7,809 nucleotides of DNA from Planctomycetaceae bacterium. Lineage in GTDB: Bacteria; Planctomycetota; Planctomycetia; Planctomycetales; Planctomycetaceae. Within the stretch, counting starts at the first letter, position 1; each line of letters opens with the position of its first letter. This document shows, piece after piece, positions 1 through 6,648 of the stretch. The position numbers and the translations under genes are program-made. The stretch spans positions 1-7,809 of the forward strand of contig JAGQQT010000177.1 in the NCBI GenBank assembly GCA_020426065.1, in the 5' to 3' direction. The notes under the pieces were generated by a model, which did not search any database, was not told the DNA's origin, and saw nothing but the letters and a program-made list of their open reading frames with translations.

Positions 1-1
1 C

Positions 2-751
2 CCTTCGCTGCATCCCCGCTGCAACGAAATGGAACAACTCCACATCGGACATGTCACCGAAGAAGCCCGTCCCCGTTTTCAGGATCTCATTTCAATCCTG
101 GGTGCCTGTGGCACAAGTCGCAGTTTGTGGCTGAATTCGATCGGCCAGTTCTGCATCAATATCGGGTGGGCATTTCTGATTACCTGGCTGCCAACCTATC
201 TGAAAGAATCGCATGGAATGGAAGGCAGCCAGGGAGCGTTGATCGTGACGATCATTCTGGCGATGGGAATGATTGGTCAGCCGATTGGCGGTTGGGCAAC
301 GGACCAGTCTGTGAAACAGTTCGGCCTGCGATTTGGGCGCGTGCTGCCGATTTGTCTGGCCAGCCTGGTGGCATCCTGTGCGTATCTGTGTTGTTCGCTG
401 GTGGATTCGCTCTGGGTGATCGTGGTCTGCTGTGCGGTTGTTTCTTTGATGACCGATATCGGAAATCCTTCTACCTGGGCCTTCATGCAGGATGTCGGCG
501 GACGGCATACGGGAGCGGTGTTCGGCTGGGGGAACATGTGGGGTAACCTGGGAGCAGCCACCAGTTCGATGATGGTTCCCTACCTGATGGAATACGGCCA
601 GAAAAGTGGCTCGGGTTACAGCCTGGTGTTTTATGCCTGTGCGGGAGCATTCCTGCTTTCCGGACTGCTCGCCCTGGGAATGGATGCAACGAAGCCACTG
701 GAACGTAAGCGAATTGTTACTGGTCCGGCAGGATCCGGCGAAACACTCTGA
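2..751 (+). CDS. MFS transporter, C-terminal half (5' partial)
   Basis: This is the C-terminal half of a major facilitator superfamily transporter of the inner membrane. The frame is open to the left edge and reads HPRCNE just before the Met at base 29. That resembles the HPxxNExE segment of the central loop in ACS-type (anion:cation symporter) MFS proteins, so base 29 is an internal Met and not a start. Counting from that Met, six hydrophobic segments follow at about residues 33-54, 68-90, 104-122, 127-147, 160-187 and 197-217, matching TM7 to TM12. A loop GGWATD...GLRFGR at 87-104 resembles the second-half copy of MFS motif A, and a Gly/Asn-rich segment (FGWGNMWGNLG, 165-175) lies in TM11. 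The substrate cannot be read from this half; organic anions or peptides are possible. Its last 35 bp overlap the end of the convergent dipeptidase gene. The family call is secure, the subfamily is likely. Confidence 0.9.
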   Translation, partial: PSLHPRCNEMEQLHIGHVTEEARPRFQDLISILGACGTSRSLWLNSIGQFCINIGWAFLITWLPTYLKESHGMEGSQGALIVTIILAMGMIGQPIGGWATDQSVKQFGLRFGRVLPICLASLVASCAYLCCSLVDSLWVIVVCCAVVSLMTDIGNPSTWAFMQDVGGRHTGAVFGWGNMWGNLGAATSSMMVPYLMEYGQKSGSGYSLVFYACAGAFLLSGLLALGMDATKPLERKRIVTGPAGSGETL

Positions 752-1808
752 GCCAGTTTTCACTGAAGATCTTCGTGATGTCCGCATCGCTGTAGCCGCG
801 ATCGGCCAGGAGCTCCCCAACCTTTTGCAGGTCGGCAATTGTCTTCAGGTCTGTTGGTGTCTGTTCGGTGCCGTAGCCGCCATCGAGATCGGTGCCAATT
901 GCTGCGTGGTTGGCATTCCCCGCCATCTGGCAGACATAGTCAATGTGATCCACCACGGCAGACATTGTCAGCTGATCGGGCCTGGTCTTTCCGATAATCC
1001 ATCCGGTTTGCAGCATCCAGGCATCGCAGGCCGTTCCAATGACACCATCTCTCTCGATGACGGTTTTCATCTGCTCATCGGAAATCTGGCGTTGATTGGG
1101 AACGAGTGTGCGGCTGTTGTGATGGCTGGCCCAGAGTGTGCCTCCAAACAGATCAAACGCCTCGGCCATGCTGCGATCAGACAGATGGGTGACGTCCAGC
1201 CCCATCTTGAGACGCTCCATTTCCTGCAGCAGCTGACGTCCATCAGCAGTGATTGGCCCTTCAACAGCCGTACCGGCTGCATAATGGCTGTGGCCGTAAT
1301 GAGCAGGACCGATGGCCCGCAGGCCTGCCTGATAGAACACTTCCAGCATGGAAGGCTCGGGAATCGGGTCCGCTCCTTCCATCGAAAGAATAATCCCGAT
1401 GGGCGATTTTGAATCCTGGCCCTCCGGCTGGTTTTGCCAGTGCGATTCCAGATCAGCGGCAGTGTGGATCAGGCGGATTTCACCCTGCCTTTCCCAGAAG
1501 TCATAACAGGCAAGCTGTGCATGAGCAGCGGCATAGGATCCGATGCGGGTGTTGTAATCAATTTCCGTCCGCAGATACTTCTGCTTCCGCTGATGTTCCG
1601 GTCCACTGCGTGCCAGCAATGTTCCCAGGCAGAGATGAATTCCCGCAGCTCGCATTTCCGGAAATGTGGTCGTGGCCAGGCCGCGGTACGAAACATCGTT
1701 CATACCAATTTCCGCTCGATTCATCTCGTCCAGGGAGAGAGAAAGATCCCGGTCATGCGCAGCGGCATTCCAGGCCAGATCCAGGTGTCCATCAATCAGG
1801 ATGTGCAT
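717..1808 (-). CDS. Membrane-dipeptidase-like metallopeptidase (peptidase M19 family)
   Basis: A 363-aa protein of the M19 (renal dipeptidase) family: zinc-dependent amidohydrolase-fold enzymes that split dipeptides, sometimes with D-residues. The family's metal ligands are recognisable: H8 and D10 in DGHLDLAW, the bridging E144 in SMEGAD, H208 in DVTHLS and H229 in ASHHNS. Likely substrate-side residues are H170 (GPAHYG), R240 and D307 (IGTDLDG). The length is normal and the catalytic set looks complete. There is no signal peptide, so it should be cytoplasmic, unlike its upstream neighbours. The ATG at 1808 is preferred because DGH lies within the first eight residues, as in relatives; the ribosome site is weak (GAAG). 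It starts 8 bp after the DUF1501 stop, suggesting co-transcription and translational coupling. Its 3' end overlaps the convergent MFS gene by 35 bp. The exact substrate is unknown; related acyl-amino-acid or D-amino-acid hydrolysis is possible. Confidence 0.93.
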   Translation of the reverse strand: MHILIDGHLDLAWNAAAHDRDLSLSLDEMNRAEIGMNDVSYRGLATTTFPEMRAAGIHLCLGTLLARSGPEHQRKQKYLRTEIDYNTRIGSYAAAHAQLACYDFWERQGEIRLIHTAADLESHWQNQPEGQDSKSPIGIILSMEGADPIPEPSMLEVFYQAGLRAIGPAHYGHSHYAAGTAVEGPITADGRQLLQEMERLKMGLDVTHLSDRSMAEAFDLFGGTLWASHHNSRTLVPNQRQISDEQMKTVIERDGVIGTACDAWMLQTGWIIGKTRPDQLTMSAVVDHIDYVCQMAGNANHAAIGTDLDGGYGTEQTPTDLKTIADLQKVGELLADRGYSDADITKIFSENWLRVFRRILPDQ

Positions 1809-1816
1809 GGCTTCAA

Positions 1817-3214
1817 TCAGAACAGGGAGGTCAGGGGATGGGAGTCTTCCAGCAGATAGTAAGGGCGGTTGAGTTTATCGTAAGCGAGGAGATCATTCAT
1901 TCCCATGGCCTGATAAACCGTGTGGGTGATGTCAGCGGGGGAAACAGGCTGATCGTCCGGATATTCTCCGAGGCGATCGCTCGATCCATATTTTTGTCCC
2001 CCCTGAATTCCTCCTCCCGCCAGGACAACAGTCTGGCAGTAGGTCCAGTGATCTCGGCCCGCTCCGTAAACTCCGCCCGAACGGGGATCGCCCACTTTGG
2101 GTTTGCGTCCCATCTCACTGGAAACCATAACGAGGGTTTCGTCGAGCAGGCCCCGTTCCGAAAGGTCTTCAAGGAGAGCCGAATAGCAGCGGTCGAATTC
2201 CGGGAGCAGATCTTCTGCCAGACATTTGAAGTTATTGCCATGCGTATCCCAGCTGCCTGCACTGCGACACTTTTTGGCGAGCCTCTCACTGTCCCCTTTC
2301 CAGAAGACCGTAATAAACGGAACGCCCGCTTCCACCAGTCGGCGGGCCACCAGCAGACTCATGCCATTGACGGTCTGACCGTATCGTTCGCGGGTTTCGG
2401 GACTCTCCTGGGACAGATCAAATGCCGAGGTCGATTGTGAGGAGAGCAGCAGCGAAACGGCACGCTGCTGATGTTCATCCAGGACTGCTACGTTCGCCAT
2501 ATTTTCAAATTGACGGGTGGCTGAGTTCACCTGCGAGAGCAGTGAAAAACGATCTGTCAGGCGATCCGGAGTAATGCCCCCTTCCAGCACCAGGGCCGGT
2601 GCCTGAAACTTGAGCGGCTCTTCATTACTGCCATTGATGTACATCGGATCGTGCTCAACACCAATCCGGGCGGCAAACTGTCCGGGACGAGTGTAAGGAG
2701 CAGGGCTGGGCATGTGCGGCAGCGTGATCGCATTCGGCAGACTGGGATGCTGTGGTCTGCGGGATGCGATCACCGATCCCATGAACGGCCAGTCCTCCTT
2801 CTGGGGACGGCGATTATTCCCCAGGGTCACAAAGGACTGATCGGGCACATGTCCTGTCAGGTTGTGATAATAGCCTGCGTGATGATCGTTCGTGTTGACC
2901 GTCCCATCCACCGAATGAATCAGCGCCAGATGGTGGGCCTGACGGGCGGTGAGCGGGAGATGTTCGGAAAGCGTGATTCCAGGGGCCGAGGTTTCAATCG
3001 CTTCGAAGGGGCCTCTATACTCCAGTGGAGCCTTCGGTTTCATGTCCCACAGATCAAGATGGGATGACCCGCCGCACAGAAAGAACAGGATGGTTGATTT
3101 CGCTTTGGGCTTGAGGGGAGCAGGTGTGGATGCCGCCTGAACGGGAGCCGGTCTGCCAAAAGAAAATCCTGCAAAACCAAGACCGGAAGCTACCAGAAAT
3201 CGTCGTCGTAACAT
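1817..3214 (-). CDS. Tat-exported DUF1501 family protein
   Basis: A 465-aa DUF1501 protein, in the alkaline phosphatase/sulfatase-like fold group and common in planctomycetes; its reaction is not established. The N-terminus is a twin-arginine signal: MLRRRFLVASG, a hydrophobic Gly/Phe stretch, then a probable cleavage near VQAAS (about residue 28). Family motifs in order: CGGSSHLDLWDMKP (about 47-60, the metal/nucleophile region), HHAGYYHN (111-118), WDTHGNNF (322-329), SSEMGRKP (365-372), GRDHW (386-390) and DITHT (428-432). It therefore looks intact. The ATG at 3214 is chosen because it puts the RRR motif at the N-terminus and has AAGAGGG 9 bp upstream. The same frame could start 35 codons earlier at a TTG (3319), but that extension is charged and would bury the Tat signal. 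It lies 123 bp after the HMA-like gene and 8 bp before the dipeptidase. It probably acts in the periplasm after folded export. Confidence 0.93.
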   Translation of the reverse strand: MLRRRFLVASGLGFAGFSFGRPAPVQAASTPAPLKPKAKSTILFFLCGGSSHLDLWDMKPKAPLEYRGPFEAIETSAPGITLSEHLPLTARQAHHLALIHSVDGTVNTNDHHAGYYHNLTGHVPDQSFVTLGNNRRPQKEDWPFMGSVIASRRPQHPSLPNAITLPHMPSPAPYTRPGQFAARIGVEHDPMYINGSNEEPLKFQAPALVLEGGITPDRLTDRFSLLSQVNSATRQFENMANVAVLDEHQQRAVSLLLSSQSTSAFDLSQESPETRERYGQTVNGMSLLVARRLVEAGVPFITVFWKGDSERLAKKCRSAGSWDTHGNNFKCLAEDLLPEFDRCYSALLEDLSERGLLDETLVMVSSEMGRKPKVGDPRSGGVYGAGRDHWTYCQTVVLAGGGIQGGQKYGSSDRLGEYPDDQPVSPADITHTVYQAMGMNDLLAYDKLNRPYYLLEDSHPLTSLF

Positions 3215-3337
3215 GACCCTTGGCCCTCTTCTGGTTAGGAATGGTTCACGTCCCTGGAATGGTAAGTGGACCAGTTCTACTCTCGGGTTGATCTTGGCTT
3301 CCCCTGCCCGACATTGCAAGAGAAGAACAGGTTGTAG
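3215..3337 (-). other. 123-bp gap between the HMA-like and DUF1501 genes
   Basis: This is the longest gap in the cluster. Apart from the ribosome site next to the DUF1501 start I see no convincing hairpin followed by a T-run, no clear -35/-10 pair and no repeat. The gap is open in the DUF1501 frame back to a TTG at 3319, which is why longer gene models are possible. It could hold an internal promoter, but nothing visible shows one. Confidence 0.5.
3224..3230 (-). promoter_or_regulatory. Ribosome binding site of the DUF1501 gene
   Basis: On the minus strand AAGAGGG stands 9 bp before the ATG at 3214. It contains the GAGG core at good spacing and decides the start in favour of this ATG over the in-frame TTG 105 bp upstream. 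A second purine run, AAGGG, sits too close (2 bp) to be the likely site. Confidence 0.6.
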
Positions 3338-3943
3338 TCAAGGCGCAGCCGCTGACTCGTCTTCTGGCAGAGGAACGTTCTTGTCCGTCAGAATTTTCAG
3401 TAACGCTTCATGGCTTGTCTGACTGCCGTCGATCCAGGCTGTCAGCAGACTCGGCTCCGTACTGATTTTCGCTCGTACTACTCCCGGGACCTTGGCGATA
3501 TAACTGTAAACAGCAAAACGGCAGGCCTTGCAGTCGAGCGGATTGATCGGGATTTCAATGCGGGTGAACTGCTCTTCGGAGAACTCCGCAGCGGGAAGCA
3601 ATTCAAACGTATTGCGACTCGACTGGCTGATCAGCTCTTTCAGTTTCTGCTCTGTTTTCTCGGCAGGGATGGGGAGGTTTTTTTGAAGTTGCTCCTGCTC
3701 CTGAGGAGCAAACAGTTCCAGTGGTTCGTATGTGAGCGTGATGTGATCCCCGCTCTGATTCAGCTGGTAATCCGAAATTGCAGGAATCATCTGCAGGATC
3801 TGCTTCAGGTCCGCTTCCCGTTCCGGATGACTGATCCCGTACAGCTGAAACGTGCTGGACTGCTCTTCTGCCCGGACAACGGCAGGCAGCATCAGAGCCG
3901 TGAAGGTGATGCCGCAAAACAGAATTCGCCACCAATGAATCAT
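3338..3943 (-). CDS. Exported small protein with two HMA-like domains, the first lacking the CxxC
   Basis: A 201-aa protein of no named family. Residues 1-25 form a Sec signal peptide (MIHWWR, a hydrophobic core, cleavage after VRA), so the mature protein is periplasmic or surface-located. The C-terminal part (about 128-192) looks like a heavy-metal-associated (HMA) ferredoxin-like fold: a strand, then LDCKAC with C138 and C141, a helix, KVPGVVRAKI, a strand and a second helix. Residues about 31-78 appear to repeat the same layout (QLYGIS, helix, IPAISDYQL, DHITLTYEP), but HPER at 39-42 stands where CxxC would be. A charged Gln/Lys-rich helix (about 80-108) joins them. The HMA assignment rests on motif and pattern only. 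If right, the protein could bind a soft metal such as copper or act as a thiol partner for the cytochrome encoded 35 bp upstream; both ideas are inference. The ATG has GAGG at 8-bp spacing. The C-terminus ends in an acidic/Ala tail. Confidence 0.8.
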   Translation of the reverse strand: MIHWWRILFCGITFTALMLPAVVRAEEQSSTFQLYGISHPEREADLKQILQMIPAISDYQLNQSGDHITLTYEPLELFAPQEQEQLQKNLPIPAEKTEQKLKELISQSSRNTFELLPAAEFSEEQFTRIEIPINPLDCKACRFAVYSYIAKVPGVVRAKISTEPSLLTAWIDGSQTSHEALLKILTDKNVPLPEDESAAAP

Positions 3944-3951
3944 TACCTTAT

Positions 3952-3955
3952 CCTC
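3952..3955 (-). promoter_or_regulatory. Ribosome binding site of the HMA-like gene
   Basis: GAGG on the minus strand lies 8 bp before the ATG at 3943, inside the 35-bp gap after the cytochrome gene. It supports that ATG as the start and separate initiation of this gene. Confidence 0.5.
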
Positions 3956-3978
3956 AACATGGAAGAAGGGAATTCCGA

Positions 3979-6582
3979 CTATCGCGTCTGGAACAGCTCG
4001 CTCTGCACAAGCTCATGAATGAGTGTTCGCAATCCGCCTCCCTGACTTTCAACCCGGGCAACGATCTCTCGAACAGCTGCCCGATCCCGATAACGGATTT
4101 CCCGTCCTGTGCTGTAAACCGCAAATTGTCGGGCCATATTCGTCAGCAGCAGATGGGAGTCTGCTGCAGCCAGCTGCTGGAACTCGCAAATATCCTGAAA
4201 CTGCTGGCCGTCAGGCAGAGTGCCTGCCGGATCCACCTGCGGCCCGAGCTTGAAGGAAATGTGAATGAAAGGATCAATCGAGCCCCGCTCTGCAGAATCC
4301 CCTTCACCAATGGAACGATAGCGGGCTCTCTGTCCGCCAATGACATCAAAGGATTCCAGGGCAAATCCGGGAGGATCGAGCTTGGCATGACATGCTGCAC
4401 AGGCGACATGATCCCGATGCAACGCGAGTTGTTCGCGAATGGTCGTCGCTCCCCGCACGTCAGGCTCCACCGCTGGCACATCGGGAGGTGGAGGATCGGC
4501 TGGTTGGCCCAGTAGTCGATCCAGCACAAACGCTCCCCGTGGAACGGGGGAAGTGGTGGTGCCGTTGGCCGTGATTTTCAGAATCGCGGCCTGGGTCAGA
4601 AAAGGTCCACGTGGATGATCGGGTGGTAATGCGACACGACGAATCTGTGGACCACTCACACCTTCAATTCCATAGTGGACCGCCAGCTTTTCATTCAGCA
4701 TTGCGAAGTCGGACTTGACCAGATAACTCGCATCCAGATTCTGCTCAATCAGTTCCCGGAAATACGCCTCCGTTTCCAGAACCATCGAATCCTGAAGATA
4801 GGTGCTGAACTCGGGATACAGTTTTTTATCCGGATCAGTCGCAGCAATTTCACGCAGCTTCAGCCATTGACCGCAAAAATCTTTGACGAAGCGGTTCGAG
4901 TGGGGATCTTGCAGTAAGCGTTCAATCTGCTGAGGCAGCACGTCCGGATTACTCAGTTTTCTTTCCGCTGCGAGTTGCATCAATTCCTGATCGGGCATCG
5001 AATTCCAGAGAAAGTACGAGAGCCGACAGGCCAGAGCATGGTCATCCAGTTTTCCGTCTGGCTCAACATGATAGAGGAAATCCGGAGAGCACAACGCCGC
5101 TCGATAGACCCAGCGCATGGCCAGTTCAAAGCAGTCTCCCGCAGCCAGCCGATTCTGGACCTGAGCGGCATAGGAATCGAGCATCTCCTCTGAAACGGGA
5201 CGCCGGAATGCAATCGGCAGAAACTGACTGAGCAGTCGGCGGGCATCTTCCAGAGGTTGATCAGTCTGCACGGTCCAATAACCGGGGAAGGGATCCGAGT
5301 GGTTTTTGGCACCGCTCATCACCTGCTTGTGGATCGTTCTGCGTGGATAGCTCAGCTCTTTGGCTTTGGGATCGAATGGTTTCAGCGGGAGGTCAGCAAA
5401 CAGAATTCGATGAGCATGCGGTGGCCATTCTTCAAAAATCGGCCCTTCAATTTTGAACCAGTCACAGGCAATTCCCGGTCCCGTGAATGAGTACAGGTTT
5501 CGTTTGTACTGATGATAAATATGAACCGGTGCCAGCGAGGCCACATTGAATCCGATGGACTCTCCCGGATTCAGCCAGTGCACAAACTCGTGCTCCTGCG
5601 ACTCAATCGAGGGAGCATCGTAGTAGCCAATCACATAACTGGGATGATCCTGCCCCAGTCCATGACCCTGCAACTGCTTCACAGAAAGCCGCATCGCTTC
5701 CACGCCGCGTGACGGTTTGACTTCTCCTTTGTCCCAGGTGTAACTCCAGAGAGACGTCTTGATGCGATACCTGCCGGGATAAATGGCGGCGAAGCCTTGC
5801 GTCCAGGGGAGGAAGGATTCGTCTTCATGCCGAAACACACCGACTGCACTCTCGGTCTCAAACATGCCGAACCGCTCGTGGAGCCCCTGATCAATATGCT
5901 GACGACCATCAACGGGAATGAAATCCGGGTCTGGTTTTTTATCTTTCAGAAAGACCGCACCTCCATTCGACTGGATCAGGAGTCGGACATAATACTGGCT
6001 GGCCAGAGAGACCTTGTGCTGCTGAAAAGTCGGGGCCTCCGGCTGAGTGGCAATGGCGTAATCGAGAGCCAGATCTGCCGCTTCCAGATAACGGGCCAGA
6101 TTGACATGTGAGATGCTGAGGGCATCGCTGTTTTTGTCATAGCCATTCACGGAGTTGTCTGCAGGCAGTCTGTCCCGCAATTGCAGGCCAGGCATTTCGA
6201 ACAGATCCCGGACGGTATTTTCATATTCCACCCGGGTGAGCCTGCGAGTGGGAGTTCGAGCTTCGTCCGGATACTGAAGTTGCTCCGCTCGAATCAGAAA
6301 AGCGTCCAGCTCAGTAAGCACATTCTGAAGTTCTGCCTTTGCAGGACGCTCCTGACCGGGGGGAGGCATTTTACCGGATTCAATCCGGTCATGGATTTTG
6401 AGAAATGTCCGAAACTGATCATCCTGCATTTTGAGCCCGGACAGATCCAAACCTCCCTCCTTGGAATCTGCGTTGTGACATTCAAGACAGTGCTTTTGGA
6501 AAAAAGGTTGAATGTCTGCAGAAACCGGGAGCGAGATCAGAAGTGGAAAGATGACCGGGAGAATGATTCTGAGGAACGCCAT
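3979..6582 (-). CDS. Planctomycete c-type cytochrome / DUF1592-DUF1588 multidomain protein
   Basis: An 867-aa exported protein of the large planctomycete cytochrome-like family; its reaction is not established. Residues 1-22 are a Sec signal peptide (cleavage near VSA/D). Order seen: PSCyt1 cytochrome domain (24-95) with haem site CLECH (C32, C35, H36) and a possible axial Met in KMPPPG (M72); DUF1587 (112-176, RRLTRVEYENTVRDLF); a beta-rich insert (about 190-385); DUF1595 (440-504, ending CSPDFLY); DUF1592 (513-640, RLSYFLWNSMPD); DUF1588 (650-750) with TSPVPRG and a second haem-type site CAACH (C728, C731, H732) before LDPPGF; and DUF1585 (788-862, with TGREI and LIHELVQSELF). All expected parts are present, so it looks intact and potentially binds two haems. 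The ATG at 6582 opens directly into the signal peptide; its ribosome site is weak. Upstream is a DUF1552 gene (66-bp gap), the usual partner of this family; downstream the HMA-like gene follows after 35 bp. A periplasmic or surface redox role is inferred. Confidence 0.93.
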   Translation of the reverse strand: MAFLRIILPVIFPLLISLPVSADIQPFFQKHCLECHNADSKEGGLDLSGLKMQDDQFRTFLKIHDRIESGKMPPPGQERPAKAELQNVLTELDAFLIRAEQLQYPDEARTPTRRLTRVEYENTVRDLFEMPGLQLRDRLPADNSVNGYDKNSDALSISHVNLARYLEAADLALDYAIATQPEAPTFQQHKVSLASQYYVRLLIQSNGGAVFLKDKKPDPDFIPVDGRQHIDQGLHERFGMFETESAVGVFRHEDESFLPWTQGFAAIYPGRYRIKTSLWSYTWDKGEVKPSRGVEAMRLSVKQLQGHGLGQDHPSYVIGYYDAPSIESQEHEFVHWLNPGESIGFNVASLAPVHIYHQYKRNLYSFTGPGIACDWFKIEGPIFEEWPPHAHRILFADLPLKPFDPKAKELSYPRRTIHKQVMSGAKNHSDPFPGYWTVQTDQPLEDARRLLSQFLPIAFRRPVSEEMLDSYAAQVQNRLAAGDCFELAMRWVYRAALCSPDFLYHVEPDGKLDDHALACRLSYFLWNSMPDQELMQLAAERKLSNPDVLPQQIERLLQDPHSNRFVKDFCGQWLKLREIAATDPDKKLYPEFSTYLQDSMVLETEAYFRELIEQNLDASYLVKSDFAMLNEKLAVHYGIEGVSGPQIRRVALPPDHPRGPFLTQAAILKITANGTTTSPVPRGAFVLDRLLGQPADPPPPDVPAVEPDVRGATTIREQLALHRDHVACAACHAKLDPPGFALESFDVIGGQRARYRSIGEGDSAERGSIDPFIHISFKLGPQVDPAGTLPDGQQFQDICEFQQLAAADSHLLLTNMARQFAVYSTGREIRYRDRAAVREIVARVESQGGGLRTLIHELVQSELFQTR

Positions 6583-6648
6583 GGCCCACCGCTCATAAGG
6601 AGAGTCAACTGTGGTTGTGACTGCGTGGAGATAATCAGGAAGGAACGA

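Noticed and set aside
29..31. ATG at 29 as the start of the MFS gene
   Set aside because: The frame is open to the edge and the upstream residues HPRCNE match the central loop of the family, so the gene begins before the window.
765..774. Perfect 10-bp palindrome GAAGATCTTC near the MFS/dipeptidase junction
   Set aside because: It lies inside dipeptidase coding sequence, is short, has no loop or T-run, and so is not a credible terminator.
606..1412. A 268-codon plus-strand open frame running from the MFS gene over the dipeptidase
   Set aside because: It overlaps the MFS gene in another frame and the whole conserved C-terminal half of the dipeptidase on the other strand; no family resemblance is seen.
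1409..2440. A 343-codon open frame on the plus strand opposite DUF1501 and the dipeptidase start
   Set aside because: It runs antisense to two clear protein families, has no recognisable motif or ribosome site, and its composition is what the codon bias of the opposite genes produces.
3317..3319. TTG at 3319 as the start of DUF1501
   Set aside because: It would place 35 charged residues before the twin-arginine motif; the ATG at 3214 has a better ribosome site and gives a proper Tat signal.
3943..3960. Five-codon minus-strand frame (MLRIR) whose TAA overlaps the HMA-like start codon as TAATG
   Set aside because: It could be a coupling leader peptide, but a five-codon frame is expected by chance and its ATG has no ribosome site of note.
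6603..6622. AGTCA...TGACT inverted repeat between the DUF1552 and cytochrome genes
   Set aside because: A 5-bp stem with a 10-base loop and no T-run is too weak to call a terminator or an operator.
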